From: JAGORM01 sp050255815
GTDB lineage: Bacteria > Patescibacteriota > Microgenomatia > Levybacterales > GWA1-39-11
Direction: 5' to 3'
NCBI GenBank assembly: GCA_050255815.1
Contig: JBLMVJ010000036.1
Span: 1 to 35,497 of the forward strand
DNA length: 35,497 bases
Under the pieces are notes generated by a model. That model saw nothing but the letters and a program-made list of their open reading frames with translations, did no database searches and was not told the DNA's origin. The first letter of the stretch is position 1, and every line of letters starts with the position of its first letter. A program made the translations under genes and the position numbers. Of the stretch, positions 14,425 through 21,646 are shown piece by piece.

Positions 14425-15309
14425 CTATTTTTCTTCTGTTTGTTTTCCTGTTGCGCGTTGGATTGCTTCATAGAGCCGTAGAAAATTTCCAATCCTGGGG
14501 TATTGATGCAGGTATGCCAGACTCACCTCAAGAGTTGCGGCAGCGGTCCCATGCGTAAGATCCTCGTAAGCCTTTGCAAAATCAGTATCTTTTTTATCCA
14601 GGCAGGCTATAATAGTTGCAATCCGCAGGCACACTTCTTCTTGCTGGGTTGCCCTTGTCAGGTTTATTTTTCCCGGGTCAAACCGCTGGATGTGGGCCAT
14701 GTTATTGCGCATCTCAGTAAGCGTTTCTGTGTTTTGTGCTGTCAGAATCTCCCGTTCTTTCTCTGTTAACACTTGCATCTCTGCAGATTTTTTTGCGCGG
14801 CGTTGCAACTCCTCTTCTAGCTGCCTTTTTTTACGGGCCTCTTTTTGCTCAGGGGTTAAAAAGCGGTCCACTAATGGATGCATGCCTAACCCTTCAGCGG
14901 TATTGAGAAGAAGCTGGTTTTGCTTGTTTGGGTTTTTGGCAAGTTCTGTAGCAGCAGATAAACGGGCTTTTATAGAATGTGGCCGTTCTAATCCACGCCC
15001 GTACATTTTACACAGGAGCAAAAAAGAGAAGTATTCTTCAGGAGAAAGAGCGTCCCCTTTCCTCTCCTGGTCAAAGACTCTGCTTACTGCAATTGCCTTT
15101 AATGTAGACAGTTCATGGGTTTGGAATGTTCCCCGCAGGTCGGAGTCGGCACGGGCGGTGAGGGTAGACAGCGTAACAGAATTAATAGAGTCTTTTGGGG
15201 CAAATCTTCTTATAAAGCCGCTGAGTGTGCGGTCTGACACCAGGCCTGAATCCGTCATAGCTGCAGACATATCTGCCGTATTGGTTCTCCGGTAGCCTTC
15301 ATTTACCAT
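14425..15309 (-). CDS. Hypothetical coiled-coil protein (294 aa)
   Basis: No family recognised. It is helical and charged, with a strong Glu/Lys/Arg/Gln-rich coiled-coil stretch (about residues 155-205, around TPEQKEARKKRQLEEELQRR) and no signal or membrane span. I chose ATG 15309 (MVNEGYRR) over ATG 15318. A near-perfect promoter ends at the base before 15318, so the first ATG would lie upstream of or at the transcription start. The stop codon abuts the 3' end of the convergent tmRNA with no gap. It is downstream of the PP2C-propeller gene but has its own promoter. Confidence 0.8.
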   Translation of the reverse strand: MVNEGYRRTNTADMSAAMTDSGLVSDRTLSGFIRRFAPKDSINSVTLSTLTARADSDLRGTFQTHELSTLKAIAVSRVFDQERKGDALSPEEYFSFLLLCKMYGRGLERPHSIKARLSAATELAKNPNKQNQLLLNTAEGLGMHPLVDRFLTPEQKEARKKRQLEEELQRRAKKSAEMQVLTEKEREILTAQNTETLTEMRNNMAHIQRFDPGKINLTRATQQEEVCLRIATIIACLDKKDTDFAKAYEDLTHGTAAATLEVSLAYLHQYPRIGNFLRLYEAIQRATGKQTEEK

Positions 15310-15318
15310 AGGAGGCAT

Positions 15319-15347
15319 ATTTTAGAGGAAACTAGCTGTTGAGTCAA
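15319..15347 (-). promoter_or_regulatory. Strong promoter of the 294-aa coiled-coil gene
   Basis: Minus strand TTGACT - 17 nt - TAAAAT. The -10 directly touches ATG 15318 and ends 9 nt before ATG 15309, which decides the start in favour of 15309 with a leader of about 3 nt. Confidence 0.7.
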
Positions 15348-15351
15348 ATAA

Positions 15352-17118
15352 TTAGAAGTCTATGGAGTAGATTTTGTTGTCGCCTACTATATATATTTTC
15401 CTATTTTTTTCATCTGCAGCTATAGAAGTTATTTGCTTCATTCCCTTCAGGGAAAATTCGCTTACTACCGTCCCGCTTTTGTCTACTATATATGCAGCTT
15501 TACTTTGGGAATCGGCTACATACAGGTTTGCGTAGTCTACGTCTGTATAGATAAGGGAGCCGGAAGATAATGCCTTTCCTTTATAGGAAATGCTGTCGGG
15601 GTTTCCTCTGGTGAATTTTTTAATAGTGCCGGCATCAATAATGTAAATAGAGGAATCTATTGCAATACTTGAAGGGCTGGATAGCTTTGTGTCGGATGCA
15701 AAATATGCTTCTTTATTAAAATCATTGGGCCGGTATTTATAGACGGTACTGTCAGTTTTGGAAAGAAGATATAAGTTGCCGCCAAAAGTATCTATAGAAA
15801 TAGGGTTTGCCTGTTTCGAAATAATAGCGGAAGACTTTCCACTGGATTTAGTAATTTGATCAACCCCATCTGATGAGATAACGTATATATTTTTATCGTC
15901 TGACGTAATCGCTCTTGGGTTAGTTATATCAAAACCGGAGGATACGCTCCCGTCAGATTTTATGATGCCGCCTTTTTGGGATCCTGCCGCTGCTATATCT
16001 CCTCCCTTTACGGATACATAAGAAACAGAAGGGAGATCTTTATTATTTGCAGGGTCAAAAAATAGCTTAATTTTTGATGCAGTTGCAGGTCCGGAACCCA
16101 GGGATGAGTCAATTTTTTGTAAAAATTCCTGCATCTGTTTTGCTTGTTTGCTTCCCGTAGGGAATTGTCCTTCATTTTTTTCTACATCGCTTTTTATCTG
16201 CTGCAGCTCTTGCATGCCCATCTCCTTGTTTAGCTCCATGACGGCTAAAGCATCTTCATATTTTTGTTCAGCCGGCGGCAATATTTTCTGCAATGCTGCA
16301 TCATATTGTGCGTCCTGTTGTTTTCCTTTCTGCATGAAAAATGACCCTACCAGGATGAGTACCAGCACAATAGCCACCAGGACAGCTGCTTTTTTACGGT
16401 CTAATTTTTTTAAAGATAACAGATATGGAAACACCTTATCCTTGAGTCCGGAGACTAAAAACGGGAGGGAGGGAAAGCCTCTTGTTCCGGATGGTTCTAT
16501 AATTTCCTCCTCTATTTCTTCTTCTTCCGTTTCACCCGCGGGCCCTATCACTTTCCAGATAAGCGCTGCTTCCGTCCCGGTAGATTTTGCATGGACCAGG
16601 GGAGCCAGTTGTTCCGCAATTTCCCCCGGCGTTTCCAAGCGCAGCGCTGCCTCAATTTTTTCCCGGGAAATAGTCTCTAAAGCACCTTCAGTTAATAAAA
16701 TGATGGTGTCATGAGGAAGAATTTTTCCGGAGAAAGCCTGGACCCGGCCATCTTCTCCCACCCCTATGGTTGCCACCATTTCTTTGCGTTTTAAAAATAC
16801 CGCGCCGGAATTTGCAATAATTAAATAGAGGACATTTTCTACAACCGTTGCCAGGATAAGCCCGTAGGAAAGCCCCTCCGGCATAGAGGCCGTGACTGTT
16901 TCTACGGCCTTCTGGACTTCTTGCAGCGTTTTTTCATCCAGTGCAAAAAATTCCCGTTGCAGCTTTTCCAGGCTCTCTTTCCCTATGCCTGCAACAGGCG
17001 TTTCTGACTGTCCCGAAAGGCTTAAGAGTACATGAAGTTTTCCTGCGCTGTAGGCTTGGGCCCAGGCAGACGTATCAGCATTTCCTACAATTTTAGCAAC
17101 CGCAAGATGGCTATCCAT
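15352..17118 (-). CDS. PP2C-like domain - TM - beta-propeller membrane protein (588 aa)
   Basis: Three parts are visible. Residues 1 to about 205 look like a divergent PPM/PP2C phosphatase domain (LSYGLILATVVENVLYLIIANSGAVFLKRK, VGEDGRVQAFSGKILPHDTIILLTEGALETIS). Several metal-binding Asp of active PP2C enzymes are not evident, so it may be a pseudo-enzyme. A single membrane span lies at about 241-262 after a Lys-rich stretch. A coiled region precedes a C-terminal repeated beta-strand domain (about 345-588) with units such as ITSDDKNIYVISSDGV and SSIAIDSSIYIIDAGT, typical of six-bladed propellers. The topology suggests a cytoplasmic signalling domain with an external sensor. No Shine-Dalgarno; TATAAT lies 17 nt upstream, overlapping the previous gene's stop. 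Confidence 0.75.
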   Translation of the reverse strand: MDSHLAVAKIVGNADTSAWAQAYSAGKLHVLLSLSGQSETPVAGIGKESLEKLQREFFALDEKTLQEVQKAVETVTASMPEGLSYGLILATVVENVLYLIIANSGAVFLKRKEMVATIGVGEDGRVQAFSGKILPHDTIILLTEGALETISREKIEAALRLETPGEIAEQLAPLVHAKSTGTEAALIWKVIGPAGETEEEEIEEEIIEPSGTRGFPSLPFLVSGLKDKVFPYLLSLKKLDRKKAAVLVAIVLVLILVGSFFMQKGKQQDAQYDAALQKILPPAEQKYEDALAVMELNKEMGMQELQQIKSDVEKNEGQFPTGSKQAKQMQEFLQKIDSSLGSGPATASKIKLFFDPANNKDLPSVSYVSVKGGDIAAAGSQKGGIIKSDGSVSSGFDITNPRAITSDDKNIYVISSDGVDQITKSSGKSSAIISKQANPISIDTFGGNLYLLSKTDSTVYKYRPNDFNKEAYFASDTKLSSPSSIAIDSSIYIIDAGTIKKFTRGNPDSISYKGKALSSGSLIYTDVDYANLYVADSQSKAAYIVDKSGTVVSEFSLKGMKQITSIAADEKNRKIYIVGDNKIYSIDF

Positions 17119-17136
17119 AAATAAGAGGCACTTCTA

Positions 17137-17376
17137 TTATACAAGAATTATAATAATAAGGATGGTAAGTGTTGCCATGACAAACAGGTATCCAATAAAG
17201 CGCATAATAGGGGAAAAAGAAGCCTGGTTAATCTGTTTGGTTAACAGGGAAATTTGCCGTGCCAGCAGGATGGTGAACAGCAAAAACAAAAGGGATAGCA
17301 GGACTAAAACAATTTTTAAAATCATGTTTTGCCCTTGAGAACTGTTAAGTAAAGAAAAGAAATCTAAGATACTCAT
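17137..17376 (-). CDS. Small two-span membrane protein (79 aa)
   Basis: Two hydrophobic segments (about residues 19-42, ILKIVLVLLSLLFLLFTILLA, and 58-79, FIGYLFVMATLTILIIIILV) are joined by a short polar loop. No family recognised. It starts 1 nt after the stop of the PH-domain gene and ends 18 nt before the PP2C-propeller gene, so the three probably form an operon. Confidence 0.75.
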   Translation of the reverse strand: MSILDFFSLLNSSQGQNMILKIVLVLLSLLFLLFTILLARQISLLTKQINQASFSPIMRFIGYLFVMATLTILIIIILV

Positions 17377-17377
17377 A

Positions 17378-18091
17378 TTATGTTGCCGGTTTATCTACCA
17401 GTAATTCCCCTATGGTTTTTCTGATCATATTTGGGTTAGGGGCGCGCTCAAATTCTATGTGCTGTTCATACGTTTCTGTTAATACCCGTATATCCCCATA
17501 GTCAAAAAATCCCTGCAATCCTCCTACCTGGATTAACGTTACATCCGCTATACTGGAAAGCCTGGCCTCTGAGGTTTCTTTCACTAGGATGTTTGGCACA
17601 TCCAGGTCTATGATGCGCCTATTGGTTACCAGGCCTACATTAAAGTACCACACCGTAAAAAACATAAACGCAAATGCAAGAAGCACTAAGTAGTAAAACA
17701 CAATGGAAAGATAAATAAGCGGTTGGGTGACTGCAATAATGGGGAAAAAAATTGGGACTGCAAAAAATAATACGGGAGGCACTAGCGCCAGGAGTAATAC
17801 GGAAAGGATCCAGGGGACATTCGTAATAAAATCCCTCCGTACTAAAAGCACTACTTCTTCATCTGCTTCCTGGTCCTGGAAGGTAAATCCTTCAGGGTAA
17901 TAGGCCAGAGAGGTATAGAACTTTGGTTTTGAATAAGAATGGACCGCTTTTGCTTTTGGGCTTAGTGCCGGGGAGGCTAGGGGTGTAGGAGAGCCAGCGG
18001 GTAATGGTGCCTCAGTAGCTACCGGAACCGCGGGTGCGGTAGCCGGCTTTAATATAAACTCACCACTTAGGTTATTTTGACGGTTTGGCAT
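17378..18091 (-). CDS. Membrane protein with bacterial PH-like (bPH2/DUF304) domain
   Basis: A 237-aa protein. A Pro/Ala-rich N-terminal tail (about 1-60) precedes a polar segment, two adjacent membrane spans (about 95-118 and 125-155), then a bPH2-like domain: NVGLVTNRRIIDLDVPNILVKETSEARLSSIADVTLIQVGGLQGFFDYGDIRVLT. That pattern (TNRRII, a basic/strand pair, then DIxVxT) is characteristic of YdbS/DUF304 proteins, which are membrane-anchored and of unknown role. TATAAT lies 13 nt before ATG 18091, implying a leader of about 7 nt and no ribosome binding site. It is first of three closely spaced genes. Confidence 0.8.
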   Translation of the reverse strand: MPNRQNNLSGEFILKPATAPAVPVATEAPLPAGSPTPLASPALSPKAKAVHSYSKPKFYTSLAYYPEGFTFQDQEADEEVVLLVRRDFITNVPWILSVLLLALVPPVLFFAVPIFFPIIAVTQPLIYLSIVFYYLVLLAFAFMFFTVWYFNVGLVTNRRIIDLDVPNILVKETSEARLSSIADVTLIQVGGLQGFFDYGDIRVLTETYEQHIEFERAPNPNMIRKTIGELLVDKPAT

Positions 18092-18145
18092 AGAGAATAA
18101 GGGTATTATACGCCCTGAAGCAAAAAATTCCCAACACAGGACAGG

Positions 18146-19900
18146 TCACTGCTTTTCTACATTAAACAACGGTCCCACAATCTGAATATTTGAAGGGGCG
18201 CGTAAATTAAAGTAAGACTTAAAATCAGAACCGGAAAAAGATACGGACCCGGCATCTCCGGAAATGGTAACAGAGTTTGTTCTGCCGGAGCCTTTATCCC
18301 AGTCCACAGAAACACTGTTTACGGAATTAAATGGAGACTTTCCTCTGGATTGCAGTTCAGATTTTACGCGCCCCAGGTCCCAGGTATCTGTTCCTGCGGG
18401 ATTTGGCTTATCCGGCTGGTACAGATGTTCACGGGTAGAGGAGTCCGCAGAGATAAGCATCATGATATTTGCCATATCTGCAACTTCTTCGCTTTTCAGC
18501 CAGGCCGTCCCGCTGTACGCGCTTCTTCCTCCCCAGTCGCAATAAAACCAGGGGGAATTTTTGTCATATGCATTATTTCTCAGGTCATCAAAGGAGTTGA
18601 TAGAGTCGGTGGTGGTGTCCTTTCCGCTTTTAGTGTAGGGGGTTGCGGACCAGCCTATATCAGCAGATGAGTAGACGTAACCGCCATGGGTAGAGGAGAA
18701 CCATGCTTTAATGGGTTGCCCGCCGGATGTCAGCACTTGTCCGGCTGTAGCATTTACCGCATCTATCCAGGATGACGCGTTCAACTCCTGTTTTACCACC
18801 TGGCATGACTGGGATGGGCAAATATTTCCTCCCCCATTATTAGTGTAAGCCAGTGCATAAGACCGGGCAGCAATAGCCTGGGCCTTGAGGGTTTCAGCAG
18901 GCCAGGAGGCAGGAACTTCATATACGTGTTTTACGTACTCTTCTATGCTCCAGTTGTTGTCAAATGTCTGGCCGTATTCATTAGTGCCTACCACATGAAT
19001 ATTAATAGATTGGTTATAGCCGGTTGTAAGATCTGCATTATAGTAAGCTTTCAGGATAGTTTCCGCATTTTGTCCTGCTTCAGCCCGCCCTTTGGCACCG
19101 TATTGGTTTAAGCCTACACGGTTAGGAACGCCAAAAGAGAAAAAACCAAACCGGGGGGAAAAGCCCGGGTCTTTGCCGTTTGTTAAGTCGGAAGAGCAAC
19201 CGCTCCCCATGCCGGCATAAGCAGACTGGGGGATATTAAGGCTTGCCAGTCTTTGGGCCAGAATAGATTGCTGGCGGGCAGAGAGCTCAGCAATCTGTGA
19301 GGACAGGGTTGCCTGGTATGCCAGGGCGCCGTCGACCAATTTTTGTACCTCTGCTTTTTCCTGCGCCAGTTTATCTTTCATGACAGAAAGGTTTGCCTCC
19401 TCAGCTTCCAGGGCTTTGCGGCGTTCCTCCAGGTCTACTACCTTCATGGCAATATTGGTGATAATGGCTTTATCTTCATCTGCGCCCTTTTTTTGGTAGG
19501 CAATGAGCCTGGTTGCATCCTGCGCGTCTTTAGAAGAAAGGAAAATTAAAAGCGGAGAGAAGGAATAGTTTTTTATATAGTAAGAACGGACGGTTTTATT
19601 GAAGACGTCTTTTTGCGCAGCAAGATCCTGGTATCCCTGCAAAATTATTTTTTTCTTTTGCAGAATATCATATTCTACATTAGCAAGCTGTGTCTCTATC
19701 CCATCCAGCTGCTTTTTCAGGGCTATCAGTTGCGCTTGAAACGGTGCGGTAGCCCGTTGGGAGGAAGAAAGCTGCCCCATGAGGTCAGAGATTTTTTTAC
19801 TGATGTCATCCAGCTCATCAGAATATGCCTTGTGCTGGACAAAGACAATACTAAGGATTAAAAATAAGATAACTAAGAGGAGGGACGTAATTCTTCTCAT
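18146..19900 (-). CDS. Secreted coiled-coil protein with SpoIID/amidase-enhancer domain
   Basis: A 584-aa protein. The signal or anchor is at residues 5-27 (ITSLLLVILFLILSIVFVQ). A long coiled coil follows (about 28-220; LDDISKKISDLMGQLSSSQRA), similar to CwlO/EnvC-type hydrolase regulators. From about 255 to 430 lies a SpoIID/LytB domain: NRVGLNQYGAKGRAEAGQNAETILKAYY, EEYVKHVYEVPASWPAETLKAQAIAARSYAL, and the AWFSSTHGGYVYSS segment. SpoIID is a lytic transglycosylase that acts on amidase-processed peptidoglycan. The catalytic Glu of the family would be in the VYEVP region. Cell-wall remodelling outside the membrane is the expected role. Confidence 0.88.
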   Translation of the reverse strand: MRRITSLLLVILFLILSIVFVQHKAYSDELDDISKKISDLMGQLSSSQRATAPFQAQLIALKKQLDGIETQLANVEYDILQKKKIILQGYQDLAAQKDVFNKTVRSYYIKNYSFSPLLIFLSSKDAQDATRLIAYQKKGADEDKAIITNIAMKVVDLEERRKALEAEEANLSVMKDKLAQEKAEVQKLVDGALAYQATLSSQIAELSARQQSILAQRLASLNIPQSAYAGMGSGCSSDLTNGKDPGFSPRFGFFSFGVPNRVGLNQYGAKGRAEAGQNAETILKAYYNADLTTGYNQSINIHVVGTNEYGQTFDNNWSIEEYVKHVYEVPASWPAETLKAQAIAARSYALAYTNNGGGNICPSQSCQVVKQELNASSWIDAVNATAGQVLTSGGQPIKAWFSSTHGGYVYSSADIGWSATPYTKSGKDTTTDSINSFDDLRNNAYDKNSPWFYCDWGGRSAYSGTAWLKSEEVADMANIMMLISADSSTREHLYQPDKPNPAGTDTWDLGRVKSELQSRGKSPFNSVNSVSVDWDKGSGRTNSVTISGDAGSVSFSGSDFKSYFNLRAPSNIQIVGPLFNVEKQ

Positions 19901-19943
19901 GGGCTAGTTCGCAACGCTCTTGGTGAGACGAGCGGAGTACTTC

Positions 19944-19973
19944 ATCATATCAAATTAAGCCTCTTTTTTACAA
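19944..19973 (-). promoter_or_regulatory. Promoter of the SpoIID-like gene
   Basis: Minus strand TTGTAA - 18 nt - TATGAT. The -35 overlaps the stop codon of the upstream methyltransferase gene. The leader would be about 37 nt and can form a small hairpin CGCTC/GAGCG. Confidence 0.5.
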
Positions 19974-21158
19974 CCCTTGCGGCCTTGGAAAGGAAAGTTT
20001 AAACGTATTGTTTTTTGTTAATGTTCCGTTTGCAAGTATGCCGTAACATAAATATCTGCTTACCCGCGGATCAGGAGCCCAGGGTTTTCCGGATAATTTC
20101 GCAGCTAATTTTGGCTCCAGGTCATACTCTGTTACCGCAAGCCCCATGCCTCTTAACATTGACAACAAAGAATCAAGGTAGAACGGGTAATAGTATAAAA
20201 CTTCACCGGAACGTTCATATGCTTTATGGGGGTTAAATTTATAACGGTTTTTAACGCTTAAATAAAGAGGGGAAAGGATATGGTCGGAACGGAGGACGTC
20301 TATTGTATCCCTCACCTCATCTATAACCAGGATAGTAGGATGTTTTACTTGTTTTGCAGCATCATATATTAATCTAAACCCATCAAAGGTAAGGTAAGCC
20401 CGCTGCATAGGGGAAAGCCTATATGCTCGCACATCATAGGAAATACCGTTTTTAGTAAAGATGCCATTTTCTAAATCCATCCCCTTTTTTTTCAGCTGCC
20501 CTTTTTCTAAAATAAATTCTTCCAAAAAACCATCCTCAACTTTTATGCCAATAGCTGCATCGGGGATCCCTGAAGCCTTTTTAGTGTTAATTAAAGCTTC
20601 CGGAGGGACACTGTCTATGCAAAAAGAGGAAATGATAAGCGCTTTATTATAATAAGGTAGCGCAGTAAGATCTTGTGCTACCCCGCCAAAAAACTCTGCA
20701 TACTTCTTGTCTTTAAAACGGTTTTCTATTACCGCCCGTTGTTTTTCTAAAATTTCTACGCCGGTCCACTGCACCCTGAAATCTTTTTTCTGGAAGCCTT
20801 TGTATAACAGGTGTGCTAAGTTTCCGTCACCCGGTCCTACTTCTATAATGTGGTGGATATCATTTCCGGATACATACTGGACAATAGCATCGGCCCAGGT
20901 TTTAAACGTGGGGGTGAAGCCGTGGTAAAAGTGGGTGTTGTGGAACCCGGATTTGCCGAATTGCTCTATCTGTACATACTCCGCAAAAGTTAAAAATCCG
21001 CCCCGCTTTTTGCATTCTTCTTCCAGCTCTAATGCCAGCTTTTTATTTTTGATTTCCACTTTCTGGAGCTGGAAGCTTTCTTTCTGCCAGTCCTCATATT
21101 TTCTGCCACCCAAAATTGGCCTAAAAAAATCATGGTAAATATCCGCAATACTTCTCAC
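19968..21158 (-). CDS. MidA/NDUFAF7-like class I methyltransferase
   Basis: A 396-aa protein from GTG 21158 (VRSIADIYHDFF). The longer ATG frame from 21188 would start upstream of the -10 box and adds an unlikely Cys-rich leader. The SAM motif I IIEVGPGDGNLAHLL is followed by VQWTGVEILEKQRAVIENRF (motif II) and FYHGFTPTFKTWADAI upstream. The ISSFCIDSVPPEALI segment corresponds to the family's NExxDALP region. These match the MidA/COG1565 methyltransferases, whose mitochondrial member methylates a complex I subunit; the bacterial substrate is unclear, especially as CPR bacteria usually lack complex I. Confidence 0.75.
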   Translation of the reverse strand: MRSIADIYHDFFRPILGGRKYEDWQKESFQLQKVEIKNKKLALELEEECKKRGGFLTFAEYVQIEQFGKSGFHNTHFYHGFTPTFKTWADAIVQYVSGNDIHHIIEVGPGDGNLAHLLYKGFQKKDFRVQWTGVEILEKQRAVIENRFKDKKYAEFFGGVAQDLTALPYYNKALIISSFCIDSVPPEALINTKKASGIPDAAIGIKVEDGFLEEFILEKGQLKKKGMDLENGIFTKNGISYDVRAYRLSPMQRAYLTFDGFRLIYDAAKQVKHPTILVIDEVRDTIDVLRSDHILSPLYLSVKNRYKFNPHKAYERSGEVLYYYPFYLDSLLSMLRGMGLAVTEYDLEPKLAAKLSGKPWAPDPRVSRYLCYGILANGTLTKNNTFKLSFPRPQGL

Positions 21159-21164
21159 ACAAAA

Positions 21165-21170
21165 AGTATA
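21165..21170 (-). promoter_or_regulatory. -10 box of the MidA-like gene, leaderless spacing
   Basis: Minus strand TATACT ends 6 nt before GTG 21158. This is the same geometry as the ATG-initiated leaderless genes here, so it supports GTG as the real start. Confidence 0.55.
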
Positions 21171-21233
21171 GCAGAGACATGAGTACAAGGTAGATTTAAT
21201 ATTTTTGAGACGAAGGCTGAGACCTATAGGGAA

Positions 21234-21494
21234 TCACGCGATGGGAGGAAGGTCACTTTCAAATGGGTCAAATCCGGCTCTTATTCTGCTTATGGTTCTA
21301 AACTCCTCTACGTGTCTTGAAAGCCATCTATTGTGTAATGTTTTTACTTGAGCTCCTCCTTTTTCTTCCAGAAACTTACTTCTTTCTTTTTCCTCTCTTT
21401 CAAAACGCGCTGCAGGAGTTTCTGAAACAGGAGAAGGTTTTCCCCCGCCTGAAATTATGGAGAAACGAGGTTTGTTTGTGTTGGACTCCACCAT
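21234..21494 (-). CDS. Small basic hypothetical protein (86 aa) starting on the tRNA 3' end
   Basis: No family recognised. It is polar and charged (SGGGKPSPVSETPAARFEREEKERSKFLEEKG), with no signal or membrane span. The first ATG outside the tRNA body is at 21494, whose A is also the last A of the encoded tRNA CCA. GTG 21491 is the next codon. The longer frame from 21542 runs antisense-free but entirely through the tRNA and is rejected. Coding is plausible from composition but not certain. Confidence 0.5.
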   Translation of the reverse strand: MVESNTNKPRFSIISGGGKPSPVSETPAARFEREEKERSKFLEEKGGAQVKTLHNRWLSRHVEEFRTISRIRAGFDPFESDLPPIA

Positions 21495-21568
21495 GGTGGG
21501 CGCTGCAGGATTCGAACCTGCGGCCAGGTGTGTATAAGACACCTGCTCTACCGCTGAGCTAAACGCCC
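21494..21568 (-). tRNA. tRNA-Ile (anticodon UAU)
   Basis: A complete cloverleaf on the minus strand. The acceptor GGGCGTT/AGCGCCC has one G-U; the D arm is GCTC-AGCGGTA-GAGC. The anticodon arm is GGTGT-CTTATAC-ACACC with anticodon TAT, and the T arm is GCAGG-TTCGAAT-CCTGC. Discriminator A is followed by an encoded CCA. UAU reads AUA codons, which are common in this window. A73 and the GGGC...GCCC acceptor agree with an isoleucine tRNA. Confidence 0.93.
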
Positions 21569-21600
21569 AAGCTCGAAAAATGAGATTTCGAGGTTGGTTA

Positions 21601-21609
21601 ATTATAGCA
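21601..21609 (-). promoter_or_regulatory. Extended -10 promoter of tRNA-Ile
   Basis: Minus strand TGCTATAAT, a perfect extended -10, about 32 nt upstream of the mature tRNA 5' end. Confidence 0.6.
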
Positions 21610-21646
21610 TAGGAACCTCAAATTTTCGATTTAGTAGAGGAGTGGT

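Noticed and set aside
14503..15295. Plus-strand ORFs (88 and 201 aa) opposite the coiled-coil gene
   Set aside because: Cys/Ser-rich translations typical of antisense frames; the minus-strand gene has a near-consensus promoter.
21234..21542. 102-aa ORF covering most of the tRNA-Ile gene on the same strand
   Set aside because: The first 16 codons are the tRNA itself; only the part from 21494 is kept as a possible gene.
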